This document shows positions 1-7,387 of a stretch of 64,000 nucleotides of DNA, piece after piece. The position numbers and the translations under genes are program-made. The notes under the pieces were generated by a model. It did no database searches. It saw only the letters and a program-made list of their open reading frames with translations, and was not told the DNA's origin. Every line of letters begins with the position of its first letter. Positions within the stretch are counted from its first letter, which is position 1. The DNA lies in contig CAZVNM010000005.1 of the NCBI GenBank assembly GCA_964628685.1, positions 200,979 through 264,978 on the forward strand, written 5' to 3'. This DNA comes from CALMEC01 sp964628685 (GTDB lineage Bacteria; Actinomycetota; Thermoleophilia; Miltoncostaeales; Miltoncostaeaceae).

Positions 1-2
1 AC

Positions 3-440
3 AGCAACCCGGGGCTTCGCAGCCGCTTCTCGCAGATCCTGCAGTTCGCCTCGTACACCGCCCAGGAGCTCGCCGACATCTTCAAGCTCATGATGGGCAG
101 GTACGACTACCACCTGTCACCGGCCGCGGACGCGCACCTGACGGAGGTGACCGAGCGCATGGTGGCCAACGCCGGCCCGACGTTCGGCAACGCCCGCGAG
201 GTGCGCAACCTGTTCGAGGACGCCATCCGCTCCCACGCCGGCCGCGCCGCCGACGACCAGGACGTGGACCTCTCGACCCTCGAGCCCGAGGACCTCATCT
301 GGCCGCCACCCGCGAGCCCCGAGGCCGCCGCGATGGCGCGCCGTGCGGCCGCCGACGCGGCCGCATCGGGGACGGCCGCCGGTTCGGCGGGGGCCGGCGA
401 CGGTCCGGCGGCGGACGGCCCGTCGGGGGTTCCCGCCTGA
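3..440 (+). CDS. CbbX/SpoVK-type AAA+ ATPase, C-terminal part
   Basis: The window opens inside this gene; 145 residues are visible reading from base 3. The first residues, NPGLRSRF, followed by FASYTAQELADIF, match the arginine-finger/sensor region and start of the lid domain of CbbX/SpoVK-like AAA+ ATPases. The helical lid continues to about visible residue 90 (FGNAREVRNLFEDAI). A tail of about 50 residues rich in Ala, Gly and Pro follows and is probably disordered. Such proteins are ring ATPases that remodel partner proteins; in actinobacteria they are often linked to secretion systems, but the partner is outside the window. Walker motifs lie upstream, so the family call rests on the lid only. 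Confidence 0.75.
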   Translation, partial: SNPGLRSRFSQILQFASYTAQELADIFKLMMGRYDYHLSPAADAHLTEVTERMVANAGPTFGNAREVRNLFEDAIRSHAGRAADDQDVDLSTLEPEDLIWPPPASPEAAAMARRAAADAAASGTAAGSAGAGDGPAADGPSGVPA

Positions 441-476
441 GAGGAACCGTCGTCGTGGCGTCGAACCAATCCCGCG

Positions 477-1301
477 ATGCCACCAGACGCCCACACCCTC
501 GCCGAACGGCTGCGCCGCGACTACGAGACCTTCAGCCCCGCGCAGCAGGCGCTCGCCCGATACCTGGTCGACCACATCGCCGAGCTGCCGCTGCTCTCGG
601 CCCATGAGGTCGCGCATGCCTCCCACTGCAGCCCGGCCACCGTCGTGCGGTTCGCCCAGGCGCTCGGCTACTCCGGCTACCCGGAGCTGCAGCGCACCGT
701 GCGCGCGGCACAGCGGCCGGCCCTTCCACCGCGACGCGCGGGCCAACTGGGCCTCTTCACCGGTCGCGACGGGATCCAGGACCTCTTCGCCGCCGACCAT
801 CTGGCGCTGGACGACGCGCTCAGCAGGCTGGGACAGGACGGCATGGCGCCGCTCGCCGCAACGCTCACCGGACGAAACCCGGTCGTGCTGGCGGGGGAGG
901 GACACGCCCGGCCCGTGCTCGCCCTCATCGAGGAGCGCATCGAGCGGGCGGGTCGCCACGTCGTCGTGATCGACCGCCTCGAACCGCGCCTGCGGGCGCG
1001 GCTTGCCAACATGCCCCGCACCGCCGGTGTGCTCGCGGTCGCCGTCGGCAGGGAGACCGCCGTGGCCGACGCCGCACTGGACGCCGCCCGCAGCCTCTCG
1101 TTGCCGATGGTGTCGCTCGTCGACTCGAGCCTGTCGCCCATCGCGCGCGCCCCGGTGTCGCTGGTGGTGCCGGCCGACGAACGCGGTGGCGGCGCCCCCG
1201 GCATGGTGGCCTTCGTGGCCGTGGCGCAGGCGCTCGCCGACGCGCTGACGCCCGCGGCGCAGACGCCCACGCTCTCGGCCGTCGAGCTCGCCGCCGGTTA
1301 G
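477..1301 (+). CDS. MurR/RpiR-family transcriptional regulator
   Basis: A 274-residue protein. Residues 1-77 form an RpiR-type helix-turn-helix (AHEVAHASHCSPATVVRFAQ, with the LGYSGYPEL element that follows it in this family). Residues about 115-240 look like a SIS sugar-phosphate-binding domain (PVVLAGEGHARPVLALIEER). The family senses phosphosugars and controls sugar or amino-sugar catabolism. No sugar gene is adjacent, so the regulon cannot be inferred. The ATG at 477 lies 36 bases after the AAA+ gene and has no clear Shine-Dalgarno site. The stop overlaps the convergent RNB gene by four bases. Confidence 0.85.
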   Translation: MPPDAHTLAERLRRDYETFSPAQQALARYLVDHIAELPLLSAHEVAHASHCSPATVVRFAQALGYSGYPELQRTVRAAQRPALPPRRAGQLGLFTGRDGIQDLFAADHLALDDALSRLGQDGMAPLAATLTGRNPVVLAGEGHARPVLALIEERIERAGRHVVVIDRLEPRLRARLANMPRTAGVLAVAVGRETAVADAALDAARSLSLPMVSLVDSSLSPIARAPVSLVVPADERGGGAPGMVAFVAVAQALADALTPAAQTPTLSAVELAAG

Positions 1302-2761
1302 ACCGTCGAGCCGGGGCCGCCCGCATCGGGCGGTGCCAGACGGAGCGTGGCCGTCCCGGCGGCCACGTCCGCGTCCTCGACGATCACCCGCACGGCCGAT
1401 CCGGCGGTGGCCGACCCGCTCGCCCGCGTCTCGACGGCCAGGTCCGTGAGGCGCACGAGGACCGTGTCGTCGCGCAACTCGTCGATCACCACGGCGTCGA
1501 GCGGCCGGCCGACCAGACCGTGGAGGACGGCCGCCTCGGCCGCGTCGATGCACGCCCGCTCCACCGCGCCGGCGCGACGGTCGGCCGTGGCCATGGCGTC
1601 CGGCAGCGCGGGCAGCGCGGTGACGGCCCAGGCGGGAGGCGCGGTCGCCCGCGTGACGGCCTCGCAGACGACCAGGCAGAACCGGTCGACCAGCCGCCTG
1701 AGCGGGGCGGTCACGTGTGCGTACGGGGCCGCGACGGCGGCGTGTTCGGGTCGCGCGGCGCGCACCTCGGCGTCGATGGCCGTGTAGCCGGCACCGCGGA
1801 AGAGGGCGGCGGCCGCGTGCACGAACGCCATGTGACGCCGGTCCGCGCGGTCCAGCGAACGCAGCAGGTCGCCGTAGGCCACATCCTCCGGCCAGTCGAT
1901 CCCGAGGGCGGCGGCCTCGCGTCGCACGAGCGAGCGGGACCGCTCGTCTGGCGGCGGCATGGTGCGAAGCACACCGATCCCGGCGTCCAGCATCATGTCG
2001 GCGGCCACCATGCCGGTGAGAAGCGAGAGCTGCGCGTTCCAGTCCTCCACGACGGTGCCGGTGCGATAGCGCAGGTCGACCCGGCCGTCGACGAGCCGCA
2101 CCTCCTGCTGCGGCCGGGGCAGGCTCGCCCCGCCGCGGCGGCGCTCGGCGTCGATCAGGCGGGTGCCGATCTCGCGCAGGAGCCCCAGCCGGTCGTCGAC
2201 GTCTCCGTCGGCCACCCGCCGGCCCGCATCCTCGTAGCTCAGTCGTTCGGTGCTTCGCACCAGTGCGCGCGTGAGGCCCCGCTCGCGCACGTCGCCGTCC
2301 GGCCCGACCGTCAGGTCCCAGACGAAGGCGGACCGCACCTCGCCGGGCAGGAGGCTGGCCGCCCCCTCGCTGAGCACCGGGGGATGGAGCGGCACGCGCA
2401 CGTCCGGGCAGTAGACGGTGACACCCCGCAGACGGGACTCGGCGTCCATCGCGCCGTCCGGGCGGACGAACGCCGGCAGGTCGGCGATCGCGTAGCGCAG
2501 GCGGATCCCGTCGCCGTGACGCTCCAGGTGGAACGCCTGGTCCAGGTCGCGGCTGCCCTCGGGGTCGAGGGTCGCGAACGGCACGTCGGTCATGTCCGCC
2601 GGGGGATCGGCGGGACCCGCCGTGGCGGCGCGCAGCGCCTCGTCGAGCACCTCGGGCGGGAAGTCCTCGCGGACGTCCATCTGGCGACGGATCTCGGCGA
2701 ACCGTGCGGCGAGCGCCTCGGAGAGGGCCTCCGGCGCGACGGTGAGGCTGCGCAGGGTCAC
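1298..2761 (-). CDS. RNB-domain ribonuclease (RNase II/R superfamily)
   Basis: The 487-residue product carries an RNB catalytic domain. FATLDPEGSRDLDQAF near residues 62-77 holds the acidic residues that bind magnesium, and YAHVTAPLRRLVDRF near 370 is the conserved substrate-channel segment. RNase II/R enzymes degrade single-stranded RNA 3' to 5'. No cold-shock domain is seen before the RNB domain and no clear S1 domain after it, so this is a short variant, like those known in actinobacteria. The longest frame starts at 2818, but I prefer the GTG at 2761, which has a TACGCT box seven bases upstream and fits a leaderless start. The gene is divergent from pdxS and its stop overlaps rpiR convergently. 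Confidence 0.85.
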   Translation of the reverse strand: MTLRSLTVAPEALSEALAARFAEIRRQMDVREDFPPEVLDEALRAATAGPADPPADMTDVPFATLDPEGSRDLDQAFHLERHGDGIRLRYAIADLPAFVRPDGAMDAESRLRGVTVYCPDVRVPLHPPVLSEGAASLLPGEVRSAFVWDLTVGPDGDVRERGLTRALVRSTERLSYEDAGRRVADGDVDDRLGLLREIGTRLIDAERRRGGASLPRPQQEVRLVDGRVDLRYRTGTVVEDWNAQLSLLTGMVAADMMLDAGIGVLRTMPPPDERSRSLVRREAAALGIDWPEDVAYGDLLRSLDRADRRHMAFVHAAAALFRGAGYTAIDAEVRAARPEHAAVAAPYAHVTAPLRRLVDRFCLVVCEAVTRATAPPAWAVTALPALPDAMATADRRAGAVERACIDAAEAAVLHGLVGRPLDAVVIDELRDDTVLVRLTDLAVETRASGSATAGSAVRVIVEDADVAAGTATLRLAPPDAGGPGSTV

Positions 2762-2768
2762 ACGCGGC

Positions 2769-2774
2769 AGCGTA
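2769..2774 (-). promoter_or_regulatory. -10 box of the RNB gene (leaderless type)
   Basis: TACGCT on the minus strand ends seven bases before the GTG at 2761, and no Shine-Dalgarno site lies between. That places the transcription start on or next to the start codon. No -35 box is evident. Confidence 0.5.
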
Positions 2775-2891
2775 CGAGTCGGTGCGGGCGCCGGGCCCGT
2801 CGCGCCGTCCGGCCGCACCGCACGGGACCGCCGTTCGGGTGGTGCGTGGTTGGTGCGTGGCGCTCCCGGCCGGCTGCGCGCGGTGTCCGGC

Positions 2892-2897
2892 TAGAAT
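2892..2897 (+). promoter_or_regulatory. -10 box for pdxS-pdxT-yebC
   Basis: TAGAAT lies 28 bases before the pdxS GTG in the short divergent gap to the RNB gene. A GAGGGA Shine-Dalgarno site (2916-2921) follows, so this transcript would carry a short leader, unlike the leaderless genes nearby. No good -35 box is visible. Confidence 0.45.
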
Positions 2898-2925
2898 CCC
2901 CATTTGGAACCGATCGAGGGACGGA

Positions 2926-3837
2926 GTGAGCTTGTCGGATCAAGAGAGCCCCAACGGACGCACCGGAACGTTTCGCGTGAAGGCGGGTCTCGCCCAGATG
3001 CTGAAGGGCGGCGTCATCATGGACGTCACCACTCCCGAGCAGGCGCGCATCGCCGAGGCGGCCGGAGCCTGCGCGGTGATGGCGCTCGAGCGCATCCCCG
3101 CCGACATCCGCGTGGCGGGCGGCGTGGCGCGCATGAGCGACCCGTCGGTCATCCGCGCCATCCAGGACACGGTCAGCATCCCGGTCATGGCCAAGTGCCG
3201 CATCGGGCACTTCGTCGAGGCGCAGATCCTGCAGTCGCTCGACATCGACTACATCGACGAGAGCGAGGTGCTGACGCCGGCCGACGAGGCCAACCACGTC
3301 GACAAGCACCGGTTCACGGTGCCGTTCGTGTGTGGCGCCACCGACCTGGGTGAGGCGCTTCGCCGCATCGCCGAGGGGGCGGCCATGATCCGCACCAAGG
3401 GCGAGGCCGGCACCGGCAACGTCGTGGAGGCCGTGCGCCACATGCGCACCATCCGCGGGGAGATCGCGCGGCTCGCATCCATGTCGACCGACGAGCTCTA
3501 CGTGGCGGCCAAGGAACTGCGCGCGCCGTACGACCTCGTCGCCGAGGTCGCGCGCGAGGGACGCCTGCCGGTCGTGAACTTCTCGGCGGGCGGCGTCGCC
3601 ACGCCGGCCGACGCGGCGATGATGATGCAGCTCGGCGCCGACGGCGTGTTCGTCGGAAGCGGCATCTACAAGAGCGCCGACCCCGCGCCGCGGGCGCGGG
3701 CCATCGTCGAGGCCGTCACCCACTACGAGGACCCGGCCGTGCTGGCGCGCGTCTCGACCGACCTCGGTGAGGCCATGGTCGGCATCGGCATGGAGACCCT
3801 GCGCGAGGACCAGCTGCTGCACACGCGGGGTTTGTGA
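2926..3837 (+). CDS. pdxS: pyridoxal 5'-phosphate synthase, PdxS subunit
   Basis: PdxS condenses ribose 5-phosphate and glyceraldehyde 3-phosphate with ammonia delivered by PdxT to make pyridoxal 5'-phosphate (the DXP-independent route). The 303-residue protein has the family's (beta/alpha)8 signatures: LKGGVIMDVTT with Asp33, VMAKCRIGHFVEAQ with the Schiff-base Lys90, RTKGEAGTGN with the second lysine, and the phosphate loop NFSAGGVATPADAA. I chose the GTG at 2926, five bases behind the GAGGGA site, over an in-frame start at 2782 that would add residues unrelated to the family. A TTG at 2932 is possible. The stop overlaps pdxT in GTGA, so the two subunits are translationally coupled. Confidence 0.97.
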   Translation: MSLSDQESPNGRTGTFRVKAGLAQMLKGGVIMDVTTPEQARIAEAAGACAVMALERIPADIRVAGGVARMSDPSVIRAIQDTVSIPVMAKCRIGHFVEAQILQSLDIDYIDESEVLTPADEANHVDKHRFTVPFVCGATDLGEALRRIAEGAAMIRTKGEAGTGNVVEAVRHMRTIRGEIARLASMSTDELYVAAKELRAPYDLVAEVAREGRLPVVNFSAGGVATPADAAMMMQLGADGVFVGSGIYKSADPAPRARAIVEAVTHYEDPAVLARVSTDLGEAMVGIGMETLREDQLLHTRGL

Positions 3838-4475
3838 CCGAACCACCGTTCATCGGCGTGCTCGCCGTACAGGGGGCGTTCGCCGAACACGAGCGGATGC
3901 TTCGGCGGGTCGGGGCCGGCGTGCGCCGTGTGCGCACAGTCGAGGGGCTCGCCGGCTGCGATGCGCTGGTCATCCCCGGCGGGGAGAGCACGACGCTGGG
4001 CCTGGTGGCCGGTGAGTCGGGGCTTGTCGCCGCGGTGCGCGACCGCATCGCGGGCGGCATGCCGGCGTTCGGCACGTGCGCCGGGCTCATCATGCTGGCC
4101 ACGGCGACCACCTCGGACGCGCAGCCGCTCATCGGGGCGATGGACCTGACCGTGCGTCGCAACGCCTGGGGTCGTCAGCGCGCGTCGTTCGAGGCGGAGC
4201 TCGACATGCCGGTGATCGGCGATCCCCCCATCACCGGGGTGTTCATCCGCGCACCGTGGATCGAGTCGCACGGACCGCGGGTCGAGGTGCTCGCCGAGTG
4301 GGACGGACATGCGGTCGCCGCCCGCGAGGGGAATATGCTGGTGACCGCGTTCCACCCGGAGCTGACGGACGACGTCCGGGTGCACGGGTTGTTCATTGAG
4401 ATGGTGGGGGAGCATCGCGACCCCACCGGTATGGATCGCGTCGTGGGAGGTGCGAGTCGTGGCAGGGCACAGTAA
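3834..4475 (+). CDS. pdxT: pyridoxal 5'-phosphate synthase, PdxT glutaminase subunit
   Basis: PdxT hydrolyses glutamine and passes ammonia through a channel to PdxS. The 213-residue protein is a class I glutamine amidotransferase: GGESTT near residue 50 (oxyanion loop), the nucleophile Cys82 in FGTCAG, and His174 and Glu176 in FHPEL complete the triad. Length is normal, with a slightly long C-terminus. It starts at the GTG overlapping the pdxS stop, and its end overlaps yebC by 17 bases, so the three genes form one operon. Confidence 0.97.
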   Translation: MTEPPFIGVLAVQGAFAEHERMLRRVGAGVRRVRTVEGLAGCDALVIPGGESTTLGLVAGESGLVAAVRDRIAGGMPAFGTCAGLIMLATATTSDAQPLIGAMDLTVRRNAWGRQRASFEAELDMPVIGDPPITGVFIRAPWIESHGPRVEVLAEWDGHAVAAREGNMLVTAFHPELTDDVRVHGLFIEMVGEHRDPTGMDRVVGGASRGRAQ

Positions 4476-5208
4476 ATGGTCCACCATCAAGCGCAAGAAG
4501 GGTGCGGCCGACGCCAAGCGTGGGCAGCTCTTCTCGAAGCTGTCACGGGCCATCATCGTGGCGGCCAAGGAGGGCGGACCCGAGCCGGAGTCCAACGCGA
4601 CGCTCGCCAACGCCATCCAGAAGGCGCGCGATGCGTCGATGCCCAAGGACAACATCGAGCGCGCCATCCAGCGCGGGGCGGGCAGCGGTGAGGGCGCCGC
4701 GTACGAGGCGGTGCTCTACGAGGGCTACGGCCCCGCCGGCGTGGCGATCATCTGCAACATCCTCACCGACAACCGCAACCGCGCGGCCAGCGACGTGCGG
4801 CACATCTTCACCAAGCACGGCGGATCGCTGGGCACGCCCGGCAGCGTGGCATGGCAGTTCGACCGCAAGGGGATCATCCTGATCGACGGCGAGGGCGTCG
4901 ACGAGGACACGATCATGGAGGTCGGCCTGGATGCCGGCGCCGAGGACATCGCCCAGGACGGCACCCAGTGGCAGCTCACCACCGAGCCCACCGAGCTGAT
5001 GGCCGTCCGCAGCGCGCTGGACGAGGCGGGCATCGCCTACGCGTCGGCCGAGCTCACCATGGTCCCCAAGACGACGGTCGAGCCCGAGGAGAAGGAGGCC
5101 CGTCAGCTGCTCAAGCTGGTGGATGCACTCGAGGACAACGACGACGTGCAGGACGTCTACGCCAACTTCGACATCTCCGAGGAGATGCTGGAGGCGGTCG
5201 CCGGCTGA
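4459..5208 (+). CDS. yebC: YebC/PmpR-family protein
   Basis: The protein starts AGHSKWSTIKRKKGAAD, the hallmark of YebC/PmpR/TACO1, and spans 249 residues, the usual length. Members act as DNA-binding regulators or, in more recent work on the family, as ribosome-associated factors that relieve stalling at proline stretches. Other family stretches are NATLANAIQKARDASMPKDNI and YEGYGPAGVAII. The GTG at 4459 is preferred because GGGAGG (4445-4450) lies eight bases upstream and the protein then begins exactly at the conserved N-terminus. yebC commonly precedes ruvC; here two extra genes intervene on the opposite strand. Confidence 0.95.
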   Translation: MAGHSKWSTIKRKKGAADAKRGQLFSKLSRAIIVAAKEGGPEPESNATLANAIQKARDASMPKDNIERAIQRGAGSGEGAAYEAVLYEGYGPAGVAIICNILTDNRNRAASDVRHIFTKHGGSLGTPGSVAWQFDRKGIILIDGEGVDEDTIMEVGLDAGAEDIAQDGTQWQLTTEPTELMAVRSALDEAGIAYASAELTMVPKTTVEPEEKEARQLLKLVDALEDNDDVQDVYANFDISEEMLEAVAG

Positions 5209-5679
5209 CTACCAGGTGCAGCCGGGGCCGCAGCCGCGCGACAGACCCGTCATGGCGCGGGCGTACGTGTAGGTGACCCCCTCAGGCACGGTGGTGAGGA
5301 GCGTGTATCCGGTCGTGTCCGCCATCTGGACGCTCACCTCGCCGGCGGTGGCGTCGGCGGGACCGGTGACCCAGCGCACGCTCCGGTCGATCTGCGACGC
5401 GCCGGCGGCGCCGTCCGCGTAGCTCCCCGTCCGGTCGTGGAGCGTCTCCATGGCGTCCGACGCCCGGGTGAGCGCGTGGGTGGCGGCGGTGGCGTTGGCC
5501 GGGGCGACCGCCACGGGCGGGTGTCCCGTCGGTGCGTCGCTGGGCGCATCGGGGGAGAGGTGTCCGAACCACAGGTAGGCGACCAGGCCGACGAGCATCC
5601 CGGCGGCGAGGGCGTAGCCACGCCTGCGCAGCGGGTAGGGGGTTCCAAGAAAGGTCAGGATGCGGTGGCCGGGTCCCAT
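5209..5679 (-). CDS. membrane-anchored pilin-like protein, copy 2
   Basis: A 156-residue protein with a short basic N-terminus (LRRRGYA), one transmembrane helix near residues 24-42, and a predicted extracytoplasmic domain ending in CGPGCTW. It is a diverged tandem copy of the next upstream gene: both share a helix with M-E, TG-YADG/YAGG, a WVTG segment, D-TGYT, TYTY and the CGPGCTW end with two cysteines. The pattern recalls the globular part of pilin-like proteins (helix, then beta sheet with a terminal disulfide), but no prepilin peptidase site is seen. Of three possible ATGs (5697, 5685, 5679) the last has a GAGG site six bases upstream. Function unknown. Confidence 0.6.
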   Translation of the reverse strand: MGPGHRILTFLGTPYPLRRRGYALAAGMLVGLVAYLWFGHLSPDAPSDAPTGHPPVAVAPANATAATHALTRASDAMETLHDRTGSYADGAAGASQIDRSVRWVTGPADATAGEVSVQMADTTGYTLLTTVPEGVTYTYARAMTGLSRGCGPGCTW

Positions 5680-5731
5680 GTCCATCCTCAACGGCATCGG
5701 CGCGGATCGCCGCCCACCTGAGTCGTCGCGG

Positions 5732-6175
5732 CTACCAGGTGCAGCCCGGCCCGCACGATTTCACCACCTGGCCCATCCCGTCCTTGGTGTAGGTGTAGGT
5801 GGTGCCGGTGGCCCCGTTGGTGGCGATGGTGTAGCCGGTGGCGTCGGCGCTGACCACGCTCACCTGGTTGGCGAGGGCGCTGGCCGTGCCACCCGTCACC
5901 CACTGGATGTTGGGCTCGACCGCTGCTGCACCCGCGGCGCCACCGGCGTAGCCGCCGGTCTGCGCGAACATCGACTCCATGGCCATCGCCCCGCTCTGCA
6001 GCACCGTCTGTGCCGCCACGTCCTCGGCCCGGTCGACCGGCTGCATGATCTGCGTGCGCTGCGTCGCCGGCGGCGTGTCGGACTCGCCGCGGCCGAACTG
6101 CAGATAGAGGACCGCGGCCAGCACGACGGCTGCGACGGCGATGAGACCCTTGCGGTCCCGGATGAGGTCCATCAT
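5732..6175 (-). CDS. membrane-anchored pilin-like protein, copy 1
   Basis: A 147-residue protein with an N-terminal transmembrane helix (residues about 10-27, after MMDLIRDRK) and an extracytoplasmic domain that ends in CGPGCTW. It is homologous to the protein encoded just downstream, sharing TGGYAGGAAGAA, WVTG, SADATGYT and TYTYTKDG. The ATG at 6175 has GGGAG seven bases upstream. The genes sit on the minus strand between yebC and ruvC, where most genomes have nothing. I infer a surface or pilus-associated role from the fold pattern only; no catalytic motif is visible. Confidence 0.65.
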   Translation of the reverse strand: MMDLIRDRKGLIAVAAVVLAAVLYLQFGRGESDTPPATQRTQIMQPVDRAEDVAAQTVLQSGAMAMESMFAQTGGYAGGAAGAAAVEPNIQWVTGGTASALANQVSVVSADATGYTIATNGATGTTYTYTKDGMGQVVKSCGPGCTW

Positions 6176-6279
6176 GGCGGTGCTCCCTGGCGGTGATCAC
6201 CTGCAGGATCGGCACCGTCGGCCCGCGACTGAAGCGCACGGGCCGCGGGGGACGGGGAGGATCCCGCCGAGGGGGGCAG

Positions 6280-6285
6280 TACATT
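6280..6285 (+). promoter_or_regulatory. -10 box of ruvC (leaderless type)
   Basis: TACATT ends seven bases before the ruvC ATG at 6293, with no Shine-Dalgarno site between. This fits a leaderless transcript starting at or beside the ATG. Confidence 0.5.
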
Positions 6286-6292
6286 TGTTCGT

Positions 6293-6781
6293 ATGATCCT
6301 CGGCATCGACCCCGGCCTCGCCAACACCGGTTGGGCCCTCGTGGACCGTTCGGCCGGACGCCTGCTCGTCCGCGACAGCGGCACCATCCGCACCTCGCCG
6401 CGCATGGACCACGTGGAGCGGCTGAAGACGCTCTTCGACGAGGTAAGCCACCTGGTCGGCGCGGGCGGGGTGACCGGCGCGGCCATCGAGTCGTGGTTCG
6501 TGCACCCGGTCAGCCGGTCGGCCATGGGCGTGGCCGAGGCGCGTGGGGCGCTCCTCGTGGCGGTGGCCGCCGCCGGCGTCGACGTGGCCGAGTACCCGCC
6601 CACCGAGATCAAGATGGCCGTGACCGGCAACGGCCGCGCCGACAAGGAGCAGGTGCGGACCATGGTCGAACGCCTCACCGGGGCGCGGGCCGGCACCGAC
6701 CACGCGGCCGACGCGATCGCCGCGGCCGTCTGCCATCTGCACCGCTCACCGCTTCGGGCTGCGATCCGCCGTGCGCAGTAG
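6293..6781 (+). CDS. ruvC: crossover junction endodeoxyribonuclease RuvC
   Basis: RuvC resolves Holliday junctions by symmetric nicking as a dimer, working with RuvAB. The 162-residue protein has the RNase H-like fold residues: Asp6 in GIDPGLANTGWA, Glu66 in AAIESWF, and Asp136/His137/Asp140 near the C-terminus (TDHAADAIAAA). Length is slightly below the E. coli enzyme. The ATG at 6293 starts the protein right at the first strand. Its TAG stop is the beginning of a TAGCCT box for ruvA, nine bases before the ruvA ATG. Confidence 0.96.
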   Translation: MILGIDPGLANTGWALVDRSAGRLLVRDSGTIRTSPRMDHVERLKTLFDEVSHLVGAGGVTGAAIESWFVHPVSRSAMGVAEARGALLVAVAAAGVDVAEYPPTEIKMAVTGNGRADKEQVRTMVERLTGARAGTDHAADAIAAAVCHLHRSPLRAAIRRAQ

Positions 6782-6784
6782 CCT
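6779..6784 (+). promoter_or_regulatory. possible -10 box before ruvA
   Basis: TAGCCT, which includes the ruvC stop codon, ends six bases before the ruvA ATG. ruvA has no Shine-Dalgarno site. The same hexamer precedes the aarF gene at 18114. It could give a separate leaderless ruvAB transcript. Confidence 0.35.
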
Positions 6785-6790
6785 CGGCGC

Positions 6791-7375
6791 ATGATCAGGT
6801 CCGTGCGAGGTCGCCTCGCCGAGATGGACGCCGACGGCGTCGTCGTCGAGGTCGGAGACGTCGGCCTGCTGCTTCGCTGCTCGGCGACGACGGCCCGGTC
6901 GCTGCCCGCCATCGGCACCGAGGTCGCGCTTCTCAGCCACCTCGTCGTGCGTGAGGACGCGCTCGACCTCTACGGCTTTGCGACCACCGACGAGCGCCGG
7001 CTCTTCGAGGCCTTCCTCGGCGTCGGCGGGGTGGGGCCGCGCACCGCCCTGGCCATCTGCGGCGTCGACGAGCCCGATGCGCTTCGCCTGGCGGTCGCAC
7101 GCGGCGACACCGCCAAGATCCAGCGGGCGCAGGGTGTGGGCAAGCGCACGGCGGAGCGGGTGGTGCTGGAGCTTCGCGAGAAGGTGTCGGCGCTCGTGCC
7201 GGTCGGCGAGGCACCGCGCACCATCGGTGCCGCCGACACCTTCCTGGCGGCGCGCGCCGGGCTGGTGGGGCTGGGCTTCTCGGCCGAGGAGGCCGAGCGG
7301 GCGCTCTCCGACGCCCCCGACGGCGCCGAGGTGGAGGACCTCATCCGCCACGGCCTGGGCCGGTTGGCCCGATGA
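6791..7375 (+). CDS. ruvA: Holliday junction DNA helicase subunit RuvA
   Basis: RuvA binds four-way junctions as a tetramer and loads RuvB. The 194-residue protein has the N-terminal OB fold (residues 1-64, starting MIRSVRGRLAEM), two helix-hairpin-helix motifs (GVGGVGPRTALAICG and GVGKRTAERVVLELREK), an acidic linker and the C-terminal RuvB-binding domain (GLGFSAEEAERAL). It lies nine bases after ruvC and twelve before ruvB, the standard operon order. Confidence 0.96.
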   Translation: MIRSVRGRLAEMDADGVVVEVGDVGLLLRCSATTARSLPAIGTEVALLSHLVVREDALDLYGFATTDERRLFEAFLGVGGVGPRTALAICGVDEPDALRLAVARGDTAKIQRAQGVGKRTAERVVLELREKVSALVPVGEAPRTIGAADTFLAARAGLVGLGFSAEEAERALSDAPDGAEVEDLIRHGLGRLAR

Positions 7376-7387
7376 CGCCGGGTCGCC

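Noticed and set aside
117..2903. 928-residue open frame on the minus strand across rpiR, RNB and pdxS
   Set aside because: Arg/Gly/Ala-rich translation with no motifs, overlapping three recognisable genes; a shadow typical of very high GC.
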